The position numbers and the translations under genes are program-made. A stretch of 64,000 nt of DNA from Bin5 sp963662575 (GTDB lineage Bacteria; Chloroflexota; Anaerolineae; Caldilineales; Caldilineaceae): contig OY759723.1 of assembly GCA_963662575.1 (NCBI GenBank), positions 2,480,001-2,544,000 of the forward strand, in the 5' to 3' direction. The notes beneath the pieces were generated by a model. It saw only the letters and a program-made list of their open reading frames with translations. It was not told the origin of the DNA and ran no database searches. Positions 42,245 to 51,478 of the stretch are shown here, piece by piece (the stretch's first letter is position 1; each line of letters begins with the position of its first letter).

Positions 42245-43717
42245 TTGACCCTGATAGGAAAACTCGGCAGCAGCAGCAGAACGGTGCGAATTGCGATCAT
42301 CGGCGCGGGACCATCCGGCTTCTACGCCGCCGGCGCCCTGTTGCGGCAAAAAGAGACCCATGTGTCGATCGATCTCTTCGACCGGCTGCCCACCCCTTAC
42401 GGCCTGGTGCGCTACGGCGTGGCTCCCGATCACCAGAAGATCAAGTCTGTCACCCGCATCTACGAGCGCACGATGCAGGACAGCCGCGTACGCTACTTTG
42501 GCAATGTCAATCTCGGCAGCGACATCACGCACGCCGAGCTAAAGTCGCACTATGATCAGATCATTTATGCGGTTGGAGCCCAATCCGACAAGAAGCTCGG
42601 CATTCCCGGCGAAGATCTGCAGGGCAGCTTTTCCGCTACCGAGTTTGTGGCCTGGTACAACGGCCATCCCGACTTCCGCCACTATCAGTTCGATCTGAGT
42701 GTCGAAAGTATCGCCGTGATCGGTGTCGGCAATGTCGCGATGGATGTAACTCGCATCCTGGCCAAATCGGTCGCCGAATTGGCGAAAACGGACATCACCG
42801 ACTACGCTCTGGAGGAGCTCCGGGAAAGCAACGTCAAGCGCATTCACATCTTCGCCCGGCGAGGCCCGGTGCAGGCCAAGTTCACCAATCCGGAGATCAA
42901 AGAGCTGGGTGAGTTGGAGATCGCCGACGTGATCGTCAATCCAGCCGATCTGGTTCTGGATGACGCCAGCCAGGCCGAGATGGAAGGAGATCGGACAGCC
43001 CGACGCAACCTGGAGACGCTGCAAGAACTGGCGGAGCGCGGCGCCACCGGCAAACCGAAGCAAATCATCTTCCACTTCCTGCGCTCGCCAACGGAAATCA
43101 CCGGCTCTGGTGGAGCGGTCAGCGCAATGACCACCGAGAAGAACGCGTTGCAAGCTACCGAAACGGGCTATGTATCCTGTCGCGGCATCGGCTCTTACAC
43201 TGAGTATGATGTAGGGCTGGTTTTCCGCTCGATTGGCTATCGAGGTGTACCGATTCCAGGTGTTCCGTTCTATGATCGTTGGGGTATCATTCCCAACGAA
43301 AAGGGGCGGGTGACCGCCGAACATGGCGGCGCGGTCGTGCCCGGTGTATACACCGTCGGCTGGGCCAAGCGCGGCCCTACCGGCGTGATCGGCACAAACA
43401 AGCCCGACGCGGGCGAGACTGTGAAATTGATGCTGGAAGATGTGAAAAATGCAACGGCGTCACATCCTGACGGCACGGCCGCAGCCAATCATCACGGCCT
43501 GCGCACTGATGGGGAGACCCGCCCAGACGATATCACTTCCCTTCTGCAAAAAAGGGGCGTGGCCTTCGTTTCCTTTGCCGACTGGCAGATCCTGGAGCAG
43601 ATCGAGAATGAACGGGGCATCCTGCGGGGACAACCGCGGGTGAAAATCACCGACGTTGACGAGATGCTGCGCTTGATTCAGTCCGCCAAAAAGGAAGCGG
43701 CGCCACTGCCCTCATAG
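42245..43717 (+). CDS. ferredoxin-NADP(+) reductase, FprA/adrenodoxin reductase type
   Basis: Flavoenzyme of 490 aa that moves electrons between NADPH and ferredoxin. The FAD motif VRIAIIGAGPSGFYAAGALL is at about residues 14-33, followed by DRLPTPYGLVRYGVAPDH, a signature of the adrenodoxin-reductase-like family. The NADP motif is VIGVGNVAMDVTRIL, and GWAKRGPTGVIGTNK near residue 380 is the conserved C-terminal FAD contact. The start is TTG at 42245 with an AAAGGA site about 9 nt upstream. The tail of about 75 residues after KLMLEDV is longer than needed and resembles the regulatory tail of actinobacterial FprA. Confidence 0.9.
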   Translation: MTLIGKLGSSSRTVRIAIIGAGPSGFYAAGALLRQKETHVSIDLFDRLPTPYGLVRYGVAPDHQKIKSVTRIYERTMQDSRVRYFGNVNLGSDITHAELKSHYDQIIYAVGAQSDKKLGIPGEDLQGSFSATEFVAWYNGHPDFRHYQFDLSVESIAVIGVGNVAMDVTRILAKSVAELAKTDITDYALEELRESNVKRIHIFARRGPVQAKFTNPEIKELGELEIADVIVNPADLVLDDASQAEMEGDRTARRNLETLQELAERGATGKPKQIIFHFLRSPTEITGSGGAVSAMTTEKNALQATETGYVSCRGIGSYTEYDVGLVFRSIGYRGVPIPGVPFYDRWGIIPNEKGRVTAEHGGAVVPGVYTVGWAKRGPTGVIGTNKPDAGETVKLMLEDVKNATASHPDGTAAANHHGLRTDGETRPDDITSLLQKRGVAFVSFADWQILEQIENERGILRGQPRVKITDVDEMLRLIQSAKKEAAPLPS

Positions 43718-43772
43718 CGCACAGCGCCTTCCGACCCCGACTCCGCGATTCACTTTCAACTTTGCCCAATCC

Positions 43773-45266
43773 TCAGCCGGTCTCTTCCCTGTCGTCTTCA
43801 GCCGTCGGTTCGAGGAGCGCATCCATCTCCTGCGTCTCTTCTTCGCCTTCCCCATCTTCGGCCTGACCATCCACTGCCTGATTGGAGATCCCCTCTCGCA
43901 GTTCCGCGTCGTCGGCGTTCACCTCATCCACCGCGCTCCCCGCCGCCTCCGGTTCAGCAAGCACATGACCTTCATCAGGTTCTGAGGTTCCGTCTATTTC
44001 CCACGCATCTGATTCGGGCGTCAAACTGACCGGAACATGGGCAGGTAAGGAGGCTTTGATCTCTTGATCACTACCATCTCCCCAGTAGGAAGTGACCGAA
44101 GCCAGCACCGGCAGATCATCCAAACTGAGAATCGACTTCGTTCTCTTTAGCACTGCAATCCCCTCTTCCTCGTCGACCAAGCGCTCTCGTGGTTCAGGTT
44201 CCTGTATTTCAGGCGCCGCCAGGAGCGCTTCGGGCCCTTCGGGCAATTGATTCATCTTCTTGTAAAGCTGCGCCAGCGCCGGGCCGACCGCATCCAGGGG
44301 AAGGTGGCTTCGCACCGGCGTGTCTGATGTCTCCCACAACTCGGCCAGCGCCTCATAGTCCCACACTGCAGATAGTACACTTTCCGTGCGAGAATTCGAT
44401 GCCTCTACCAAAATGCCGCTCGCGCGGGGGGTAAGCTCCTGTGGAGCCAGCACCGATGAGCGGCCCACGAAAGGATCCCGCTGCCGGCGGCTGAACTCGT
44501 TATGGCCGACCAGAAAGCTGATAGCGGCGAAAAGCTGGTTGTCCTGCATCCGCGCCAGCATCCCGGCGCGCAGCTTTTCGTACAGGACACGATCCGTAGC
44601 TGCGCCCTGGGCGATGAGAAGCTCCGCACCCTGGTACGCCAGCAGCCGCCCTACTTCCGGGTAGAGCAAGTCCCCGCCCAGCATCAGCCCGATCTGCCCG
44701 ACCGGCGTTGGAATAATGTTCCATTCGTGGCCGCTTTGGGCCAGGTCCTCGTCTTCAGGATGCAGCACCCGTTTGGCCTGGTAGCCCAGCCGCTCGCCGC
44801 CAGGCCCATACACTACCGCCAGATTGCGCAGCACGCCGTCAAGAGGGTCCGGCAGATAGGCGCTCGGCGCAACCAGCGTTACATCAAATTCCTGCGCCAG
44901 CTCTCCGAAAACGCCGTCATAGGCATCCCACACCATCTCCGGCTGCGTCGTCAACAGCGCGCCCGCCATCTGGCGAAAGTCGGAATTCAGCCAACCCGCA
45001 AGCGCGCCCGAAACGCCGCCGCTGACCTTTTGCCACAGGCCTGTCTGCCGCCGCCGCGCCAAGTCCGCCCGCTTGAGCAGATTCGCCTGAAAGCCGCCAA
45101 GAAGCGGCGGAATGACCATCACCCCGGCCAGTTCAGGGAATACCACCAGCCGCGCCCTTTTGTTCTCCGCCGCCCGCATAAACCGGCGCAGGTCTTCGCG
45201 GTACTCCTCCAGCGTCTGGGGCAGCCGCATCTTCTGCTGGATACAGGCGACAACGAGCGTTTTCAT
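43773..45266 (-). CDS. nitrilase-superfamily protein lacking the catalytic cysteine
   Basis: Carbon-nitrogen hydrolase fold, 497 aa. The catalytic Glu45 (VVFPELAG) and Lys165 (YQAKRVLHPEDE) are present. The cysteine motif, normally GLM-I-C-x-D, reads GLMLGGDLLYPE, so Gly197 (codon 44676-44678) replaces Cys. The protein is therefore predicted to be unable to hydrolyse in the usual way. From about residue 310 a long acidic, probably disordered tail follows (DDAELREGISNQ, EGEEETQEMDAL). ATG at 45266 is preferred over an upstream TTG. It ends the locus H gene string and faces the reductase gene with 55 nt between stops. Confidence 0.85.
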   Translation of the reverse strand: MKTLVVACIQQKMRLPQTLEEYREDLRRFMRAAENKRARLVVFPELAGVMVIPPLLGGFQANLLKRADLARRRQTGLWQKVSGGVSGALAGWLNSDFRQMAGALLTTQPEMVWDAYDGVFGELAQEFDVTLVAPSAYLPDPLDGVLRNLAVVYGPGGERLGYQAKRVLHPEDEDLAQSGHEWNIIPTPVGQIGLMLGGDLLYPEVGRLLAYQGAELLIAQGAATDRVLYEKLRAGMLARMQDNQLFAAISFLVGHNEFSRRQRDPFVGRSSVLAPQELTPRASGILVEASNSRTESVLSAVWDYEALAELWETSDTPVRSHLPLDAVGPALAQLYKKMNQLPEGPEALLAAPEIQEPEPRERLVDEEEGIAVLKRTKSILSLDDLPVLASVTSYWGDGSDQEIKASLPAHVPVSLTPESDAWEIDGTSEPDEGHVLAEPEAAGSAVDEVNADDAELREGISNQAVDGQAEDGEGEEETQEMDALLEPTAEDDREETG

Positions 45267-45320
45267 CGGAGCTGGTATGTCCGTTCGCCTACTACGCAAA
45301 ACGAAACACGCATTACGCTA

Positions 45321-46388
45321 CTATCCCTTATACGCCCCGATAATGTCAATGATCAGTCCCACGTCCTTACGCGCGTGCTCCAGCGATGTACGTGATGTCT
45401 TGCCATTGACAATGCAGTCTTGGAAGTGGCGCAACTCCTGCACGAACGCGCTGTCCCAGTCGATATACGGTTCGCTGCGATATGTAGTGCCCTGGCTGTC
45501 GATCCCCTGGATCGACACCGTGGACAGGATCCCCCGTGAAAAGCCGGTCGGGTAGGACACGATCACACGCTTTTCGTCGCCGTAGATCTCCAGCGTCTCC
45601 TTGAAGTCCCACAGATCGGGCAGATCGATCCACGTGCCCAGGCAACGGGCTCCGTTCTCGTAGACCAATGTAAAAGTAACAGCGCGTCCCTCCTGCCAGA
45701 TCTCCGTATGCGTCACCTCGACCGGCAGGCCCATGATCTCGCGCAAGCCATACAGATCGTGGATCATACTGCCCGCCAGCAAATGGAAGGCGCGCTCCAC
45801 GTGGGGAGGCACTTCGCCGATAGCCTGCTGTCGCGCGGCCTGTCGCCCCGCAATCGCGCTATCCATCGCCCCCTCCGGCAGATCGCCAAAGCTGCGCACG
45901 TCGAACTGTTGCAGGTGCAACGCGTTGTCCGGGTGCATATGATTGATCTGCACAAAGCGCACATCCATATCGGCCGCTTCCTGCTTAGCACGCTCAAACG
46001 CCGGGTCATAGACCTTCATATAGCCCGCTTGGCTCACCGTCCCGGCTCGCTTGCACGCCTCGATCATTTCGTCGCATTCCTGCAAAGAAAAGCAGACCGG
46101 TTTCTCCACAAATGCATGCTTGCCGGCATCGAATGCGTCAACGGCCACTCCCTTCTTCGGGTCCGTCTGGCACAGTATCACGGCCTCCACATCACTCGCC
46201 AGCAGATCGCGATAGTCGGTAAAGTGCTGGGGCACGTGAAAACGGTTAGCCACATACTGGGCCGCGCCGGCCGACACGTCGCAGACCGCCGTCACCTCGA
46301 ACTCATCCTGTAATTCCTTCAAATTGGGCATATGATGGACTTGGGCGATGGCCCCGCATCCGATGACGCCAATCTTCACTCGTCTCAC
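45321..46388 (-). CDS. Gfo/Idh/MocA-family oxidoreductase (locus H)
   Basis: NAD(P)-dependent oxidoreductase of about 355 aa. VKIGVIGCGAIAQVHHMPNL is the Rossmann motif at the start, and AFVEKPVCFSLQ has the full EKP motif. I start at GTG 46388, which has a GGAG site 8 nt upstream and fits the family start; the open frame extends 51 codons upstream but into non-homologous sequence overlapping the cupin gene. It lies 50 nt after the cupin gene and is likely co-transcribed with it. Probably oxidises a sugar or sugar acid. Confidence 0.88.
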   Translation of the reverse strand: MRRVKIGVIGCGAIAQVHHMPNLKELQDEFEVTAVCDVSAGAAQYVANRFHVPQHFTDYRDLLASDVEAVILCQTDPKKGVAVDAFDAGKHAFVEKPVCFSLQECDEMIEACKRAGTVSQAGYMKVYDPAFERAKQEAADMDVRFVQINHMHPDNALHLQQFDVRSFGDLPEGAMDSAIAGRQAARQQAIGEVPPHVERAFHLLAGSMIHDLYGLREIMGLPVEVTHTEIWQEGRAVTFTLVYENGARCLGTWIDLPDLWDFKETLEIYGDEKRVIVSYPTGFSRGILSTVSIQGIDSQGTTYRSEPYIDWDSAFVQELRHFQDCIVNGKTSRTSLEHARKDVGLIIDIIGAYKG

Positions 46389-46438
46389 TTTCTTTTCTCC
46401 GGTCGATGGCTGACGGTGGGTAGGTAGGTGAAGGAGTA

Positions 46439-47089
46439 TTATGGACCGGTATAATCCGTGTCCACAGTGCGCGAGGTAAAGCTGTTCCAGACATCCGCCA
46501 GGGCGAAGCCGCTGCGGAAGGCCGGGTAAAGAGATGCCCACATCGCATCGCGAGCCGCCAGGGCCGCGCCTTCATCCCCTGCCGCCCGCGCCGCCCTATA
46601 GGCTGCAATCTGCTCCCGCTGGGTCTGTGTATTCGTTTCGACCGCAGACAACCATGCTTCCGCTGCGGCCAACTGCTGATCAAGAATCTCGTCAGTCGGG
46701 GTCGTCCGATCCGGCTCTACGTCGTATGAGGTATTCAACGCAAAACGAGGCGGCTTCTTTGTACCGTCTTCATTCCAGTAGGTATGGGTCGGCTGGATGT
46801 GCGGCGTCACCGACAGGTACATAATGACAGGCTCGTCCCCCACATTGCGCACCTGGTGGTCCTCATCGGTAAGCGCGATGCAGAGCTGGCCCGGCCCCAA
46901 TACTTCGGCATGACCCTCAATCGTGAACTCCGCCTGCCCTTGCAATATGAGAAAAATCTCATGGCCCAGATCATGGGTATGAATCTGCGCCGTATGGCCT
47001 ACCTCGAACTGCAAAAAGCGGGCCCGGATCTCCGGCGTTGTCAGCACGTTACGTATGTCTTTATGAAAGTCCAGAACCTGAAAGGGCAC
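46439..47089 (-). CDS. cupin-domain protein (locus H)
   Basis: Protein of 216 aa. The cupin motif 1 is TAQIHTHDLGHEIFLILQGQAEF with three potential metal ligands, and motif 2 ends with EDHQVRNVGDEP. A helical C-terminal half (about 130-216, Ala/Glu-rich) is not part of the cupin fold. The start is GTG at 47089 with an AAGGAGAG site. Cupins in such settings can be sugar isomerases, dioxygenases or ligand sensors; the sequence does not decide. It sits between the OppC and Gfo/Idh genes. Confidence 0.82.
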   Translation of the reverse strand: MPFQVLDFHKDIRNVLTTPEIRARFLQFEVGHTAQIHTHDLGHEIFLILQGQAEFTIEGHAEVLGPGQLCIALTDEDHQVRNVGDEPVIMYLSVTPHIQPTHTYWNEDGTKKPPRFALNTSYDVEPDRTTPTDEILDQQLAAAEAWLSAVETNTQTQREQIAAYRAARAAGDEGAALAARDAMWASLYPAFRSGFALADVWNSFTSRTVDTDYTGP

Positions 47090-47189
47090 AGCTCTCTCCT
47101 TGTTCGTTTTTCGCTATCAGTTAGCGGCTCAACTATTCGCTGCAAACGGGAACTGCCGGGAAGACGCTGCAAGCAACTGGACGGCCTCC

Positions 47190-48119
47190 TTAATCTATCC
47201 GCCGCCGCAGCTTCGGGTCGAGGAAATCTCTGAACGCGTCGCCAAAGAGATTGGCGGCCATGATCGCAAAAGTGATCGCCAGGCCAGGGAAGATTACAAG
47301 CCACCAGGGGGGACGAAACGCGGCTGCCAGCACGCCTCCCAGCATATTGCCCCAACTCGGCGCCGGCGGCGGAATGCCCATCCCCAGAAAACTCAGTGCC
47401 GACTCGGCGAAGATTGCGCCTCCCAGATGCAACGTCGCCACCACCAGGATCGGCGCAACCGCCTGCGGCGCGACATGCCGCACCATGATCCGGATATCCG
47501 ACGCTCCATTTATCTTGGCGGCCTCGACGTAGGAGGTCTCCTTGATCGAGAGCACCACCGCGCGCGTGATGCGCGTGGCCGAGGGAATGCTCGTTACCGA
47601 AATGGCAACGATTACGGTAAACAGTCCCGCCCCCAGGACGACGAGCAGCAATAACGCCAATATCAGACCGGGAAAGGACATCAGAACATCCACAACGCGC
47701 TGGCTGATCAGATCAAATCGCCGGCCCAGATAACCGCTGGCAATGCCCCACACGAAGCCGGTCAGGTCGCCAATGAAGACAGACGTGATACTCACGATCA
47801 GCGTAATGCGCGTCCCGAAAATGATTCTACTCAGAAGGTCCCGACCCAACTGATCGGTGCCCAGAATGTGCTCTGCGGTCGGCGCGGCGCGTATGGCGCT
47901 GTAGTTGGCTTCCAGCGGATCGAAAGGGGAGAAAAGAGGCGCAAAGACCGCCAGGATGAACATCAGCACCCAGACGCCCACCGCGAACATCCCGATCGGG
48001 GAGGACTTCGTAAAGCGTCTTACCGCGCCGCTGAAACGCAGCAAAACATTGGGGCGCTGGCCCTCAATATCGAGAACAATACCTTCGGAATCGGCAGGCG
48101 GTGCGCTCGTCATAGCCAT
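47190..48119 (-). CDS. Opp-type ABC permease, OppC-like (locus H)
   Basis: Membrane permease of about 309 aa. GMFAVGVWVLMFILAVFAPLFSPFDPLEANY is the first segment, followed by HILGTDQLGRDLLSRIIFGTR. The coupling loop is KETSYVEAAKINGASDIRIM and the end FGDAFRDFLDPKLRRRID. ATG at 48119 has a GAGGA site about 8 nt upstream; the open frame upstream of it is not conserved-looking. It follows OppB by 88 nt. No OppD/OppF genes are found in this locus. Confidence 0.91.
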   Translation of the reverse strand: MAMTSAPPADSEGIVLDIEGQRPNVLLRFSGAVRRFTKSSPIGMFAVGVWVLMFILAVFAPLFSPFDPLEANYSAIRAAPTAEHILGTDQLGRDLLSRIIFGTRITLIVSITSVFIGDLTGFVWGIASGYLGRRFDLISQRVVDVLMSFPGLILALLLLVVLGAGLFTVIVAISVTSIPSATRITRAVVLSIKETSYVEAAKINGASDIRIMVRHVAPQAVAPILVVATLHLGGAIFAESALSFLGMGIPPPAPSWGNMLGGVLAAAFRPPWWLVIFPGLAITFAIMAANLFGDAFRDFLDPKLRRRID

Positions 48120-48207
48120 TTCGGCTTCCTCAATGGGTGGATAGCGGCATGTACTCAGAAGGCCGCGGCTATTGTAAACTCCGCCGCCGACCACAACGCC
48201 CTATCCA

Positions 48208-49167
48208 CTATTCGTAGCGAATGCGGGGATCGAGAAACGCGTAACTCAGGTCAACAAGAAGATTGATAATGACGTAAATCAAACCATACAGTAGAACGAG
48301 GTTCTGGATCATCATCCAGTCCCGCTCAGTCATACCCTGCACCAGCAGCTTTCCAAGGCCCGGTACCGCAAACGCGGTCTCGACCGAAACCGCGCCGCCC
48401 AGCAGCCCCCCCAACGCCAACCCGGTCGTGGTTACGACCGGAAGTAATGCATTCTTGAAGACATGGCGCCAAACCACCATGGCCTCCCGCAGACCCTTGG
48501 CCCGCGCCGTGCGAATATAATCTTCAAACAGCACTTCAAGCGCCGCCGACCGCGCCATGCGCGCCGTCGACGCCGACAGCCCCAATCCCAGCGCCAGCGC
48601 CGGCAACACTGTCATCGAAAGATTGCCTAACGGGTCCTCCCATAGCTGAATAATTGTGATCGGAGGCCGCCAGGTAAACACGAGTACGCTGAAAAGAATA
48701 ATCAGCAGCCCCAGCCAGTAGCTCGGCACCGCAATAAAGACCGTGATACCGACACGCGAAAGATGGTCCATCATCGTATTCCGCCACATCGCGCTCAGCA
48801 TCCCGATCGGCACACCGATCAGCCACGAAAGCACCACCGCCATGACCGCAATCTGCGCCGAAATCGGGCCCCGCCGCAGGATCATGCCGCTGATCGGCTC
48901 CTTATTCCAGAACGAAGAACCCATATCTCCGCTGATCACCTGCCTCATCCAATCCAGGTACTGAATGTGATACGGCTGATCCAATCCCAGGCTGGCGCGC
49001 ACCGCCTGCAGCTCCTCTTGACTCAGAACATATATCCCGTCCGATTCCGATACGATCAGCTGTAGTGGATCGCCGGGAATCACCCGCATCGCCAAAAAAA
49101 TCAATACCGTCACGCCGAATATGGTCGGGATGGCAATGAGTATGCGGTTAAGAAGATATTTCGACAT
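48208..49167 (-). CDS. Opp-type ABC permease, OppB-like (locus H)
   Basis: Membrane permease of about 319 aa beginning MSKYLLNRILIAIPTIFGVT with an early IPGDPLQ motif. LDQPYHIQYLDWMRQVISGDMGSSFW is the usual periplasmic stretch, the coupling loop is FEDYIRTARAKGLREAMVVW, and the C-terminus is YAFLDPRIRYE. ATG at 49167 is chosen; a GTG at 49197 would add ten residues and lies closer to the stem-loop after the SBP gene. Confidence 0.91.
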   Translation of the reverse strand: MSKYLLNRILIAIPTIFGVTVLIFLAMRVIPGDPLQLIVSESDGIYVLSQEELQAVRASLGLDQPYHIQYLDWMRQVISGDMGSSFWNKEPISGMILRRGPISAQIAVMAVVLSWLIGVPIGMLSAMWRNTMMDHLSRVGITVFIAVPSYWLGLLIILFSVLVFTWRPPITIIQLWEDPLGNLSMTVLPALALGLGLSASTARMARSAALEVLFEDYIRTARAKGLREAMVVWRHVFKNALLPVVTTTGLALGGLLGGAVSVETAFAVPGLGKLLVQGMTERDWMMIQNLVLLYGLIYVIINLLVDLSYAFLDPRIRYE

Positions 49168-49201
49168 GAGCGATTGGAGGGAGTCTGCGAACTTCACGGA
49201 A

Positions 49202-49246
49202 TGGGCGGCGCAACAGCCCGGCGAACGGGCCTGGTCGCGCCGCCCA
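49202..49246 (-). promoter_or_regulatory. intercistronic stem-loop after SBP gene H
   Basis: Outer 10-bp stem TGGGCGGCGC/GCGCCGCCCA (49202-49211 with 49237-49246) enclosing an inner GCCCG/CGGGC hairpin (49216-49220 with 49226-49230). It lies 104 nt after the SBP stop and 34 nt before the OppB start. Confidence 0.65.
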
Positions 49247-49350
49247 ATAGATGTTCAACTGTCCGTTCCCTGCGCGTAACCCTAAGTTAACACCCGGTTG
49301 CCGCGACCTGTAGCAGCTCTGACCACTGATTACCTGCAACCGCCGCGCCT

Positions 49351-51069
49351 CTACGCATCAGGGTCGATCCATACCGTCTCCATGCGGCCCCACTCGGCAA
49401 AGACCCGCGAGTCCAACGCCAAACCTTTGACCCGGTTGTTCCACATCGGCAGGTGATAGGTGTAGCCGACCAGGTACTCCGGCGGGTTCTCGTCCAGCAG
49501 ATTCTGCGCATCGGCGATCTGCCCCGTCCGTGTCTCGACGTCCAACTCCACGTCTATACTGCTCAGCAGTGTGTCGAAGTCCGGATTGCTGTAACCGCCG
49601 AAATTCTGTGAACCTCCAGTGGCCCACCACAGGTTGCCGCGCGGCGAGATGTCGGAGACACTGTGTCCGCGCGTGTGAACCATCAACTGATAGTTGCCCG
49701 ACTGCTGTTCCGAGCCAAGCAGCGCGCGTTCGACGATGCGAATGTCAGTCTCGATATTCAGTTGGCGCTTGAGCATATCCTGGAATGCGGGGGCCAGCAG
49801 TTCACCCTGCGGCCCGGCCGCCGCCAACAGTTCGATCCCTTCAAGACCATCACCGTAACCGGCATCGGCCAACAGCTGCTGCGCCGTCGCGACATCTTCT
49901 TCCTTATCGGCCCTGTAACCCGGCATCGTCGACAATTCTTCAGGAGTTGTGGCGTACGGATCGCCCTGCGGTACCCAGCGAGTTATATTGATCAGTTCCT
50001 GCGTACCGAACGCCGCCGCCAGGTTATGCTTGCTCACCGCCAGATGGATCGCCTTGCGCACGCGTGGATCGTCAAAGGGCGCCTCGCGGTTGTTGATGAA
50101 TACCCAGTACGCGCCGAAGTTGGCCAGTTGGTTGGCCTGCACGGAGTCAGGCCGATTCTTACCCTCGTCCCACGTCTCTTTGGCGACGTTCCACGACATG
50201 TCAGCCTGATCGGTGAGCACGGCAGTGCCGCGGTCGGACCAAGCCGGCACGTGCAACATTTCCAGCCCGTCCACGTAGGGCAGCTCCGGATCCCAATAGT
50301 CGGGATTGCGCTCCATGATCCACTTCTCGGCCGGCAGATGGTCGACAAAGCGGAACGCGCCCGTTCCGGGGGCAATAACTTCACGAAGATCGTAGTCGTT
50401 CTCCTCCAGCGACTTCTTCGAGTAAATCAGCGCATTGGTGGGCGTCAGAAGGTTGAGGAAGAAAGGACGCGGCGAATTCAGGTTGAAACGCACGGTCATG
50501 TCATCCACAGCCTCGACCGAGTCAACAAATGTGAAGTTGGCCTTCAACGGGCTGACAATGCCTTCCGGCGGGTCAATGATTCGATTGAACGTCGCCACCA
50601 CATCCGCGGAGGTGAACGCTTCGCCGTCATGGTACTTAACGCCCTCTCTCAAGGCAAAGGTGTACGAAAGGCCGCCCTCGCCTACCTCCCAGCTCTCGGC
50701 CAGGTCGGGAATGATCGTGCGCAGTCCGTCTACCAGATTGTTGCGTACCAGGTTGTTGTACATGTGCGAAAGGACATGGGTGCCGCCGCCCTGGTGGGCA
50801 TCAAAGTGCGACATCGTCACGCCGAAGGCCGTCCGCAGTATGCCTCCACGTTGCGGGTTGCCATCCGGGCGCATCATGCCTGCTCCGGTCGCAACAGCCT
50901 CAGGTGTCGGCACCGCCGTCGGCGCGGCCGCTGGGGCGGCCATTTCGGCCGGCGCGCCAGCCGCGCAGGCTGCCAGTGCAGATGCAGCCGCGCCCGCGGC
51001 CATCATCTTCAGGAAAGTACGGCGGCCAACGTTACGTGCTCCATTGTCCGTGTTCTGCTGACGTGTCAT
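49351..51069 (-). CDS. extracellular solute-binding lipoprotein, family 5 (locus H)
   Basis: Binding protein of 572 aa. The N-terminus has a twin-arginine motif (NVGRRTFLKMMAAG) and lipobox LAAC, then an Ala/Pro linker. YTFALREGVKYHDGEAFTSADVVATFNRI is the family hallmark. ATG at 51069 has an AGGAG site 8 nt upstream and is preferred over an upstream in-frame start that adds 37 non-signal residues. A promoter with a perfect TATAAT box lies at 51255-51283. It heads locus H, whose importer lacks a local ATPase. Confidence 0.92.
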   Translation of the reverse strand: MTRQQNTDNGARNVGRRTFLKMMAAGAAASALAACAAGAPAEMAAPAAAPTAVPTPEAVATGAGMMRPDGNPQRGGILRTAFGVTMSHFDAHQGGGTHVLSHMYNNLVRNNLVDGLRTIIPDLAESWEVGEGGLSYTFALREGVKYHDGEAFTSADVVATFNRIIDPPEGIVSPLKANFTFVDSVEAVDDMTVRFNLNSPRPFFLNLLTPTNALIYSKKSLEENDYDLREVIAPGTGAFRFVDHLPAEKWIMERNPDYWDPELPYVDGLEMLHVPAWSDRGTAVLTDQADMSWNVAKETWDEGKNRPDSVQANQLANFGAYWVFINNREAPFDDPRVRKAIHLAVSKHNLAAAFGTQELINITRWVPQGDPYATTPEELSTMPGYRADKEEDVATAQQLLADAGYGDGLEGIELLAAAGPQGELLAPAFQDMLKRQLNIETDIRIVERALLGSEQQSGNYQLMVHTRGHSVSDISPRGNLWWATGGSQNFGGYSNPDFDTLLSSIDVELDVETRTGQIADAQNLLDENPPEYLVGYTYHLPMWNNRVKGLALDSRVFAEWGRMETVWIDPDA

Positions 51070-51190
51070 TGGTTTGGCTCCTGTTCTCTTGGTGATTAGC
51101 CGGATGACCTGAGTTCGAAGCGCCTCCACACTTGTAACCCGCGCCCCTAATGCGTCGATGCAATTCCCGCGAATATTCAAGTTCCTGGAA

Positions 51191-51200
51191 TTGGCGCCAA
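51191..51200. promoter_or_regulatory. 10-bp palindrome in the locus H leader
   Basis: TTGGCGCCAA, centred on CG like TTAGGCGCCTAA at 39607-39618. It lies about 55-65 nt downstream of the locus H -10 box, where a bound repressor could block elongation. Confidence 0.35.
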
Positions 51201-51254
51201 CTGGTGGAGTACTGTTTTCAAATGGGATTCACTCTGGCTCAGGGATCATGGTAC

Positions 51255-51283
51255 ATTATAGGGGAAGAGAAGATCAGCGTCAA
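51255..51283 (-). promoter_or_regulatory. sigma-70 promoter of locus H
   Basis: On the minus strand TTGACG (51278-51283) and TATAAT (51255-51260) are exactly 17 nt apart. Only one base differs from consensus. It would give a leader of about 180 nt before the SBP H start. Confidence 0.75.
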
Positions 51284-51478
51284 AGACAGCCACCTCTCCA
51301 TAATTCAGTCCGGCCACGCCTGCTTTCAGGCCGACCGCAAGCGCTTATGCCAGCAAAACAGCCCGAGCCGGTGCCAGCCCCTTGTCCCCGAGCGCACAAA
51401 GCTGCGCGGCGCTGATGTCCGCGGGCTGACATGCACAAATTCATTTCGGCATCTACCAAGATACGGAGCCCTATACCC

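Larger units (their letters stand above)
51070..51478. other. divergent regulatory region of SBP H and GH172 genes
   Basis: No gene is supported in these 409 bases. They hold the locus H promoter (51255-51283), a 10-bp palindrome TTGGCGCCAA (51191-51200) downstream of it, and GCCTG-CTTT-CAGGC (51318-51331) upstream. No clear promoter for the plus-strand GH172 gene was found. Confidence 0.65.

Noticed and set aside
46389..46541. Upstream extension of the locus H Gfo/Idh gene
   Set aside because: It overlaps the cupin gene out of frame and does not resemble the family; GTG 46388 with GGAG is preferred.
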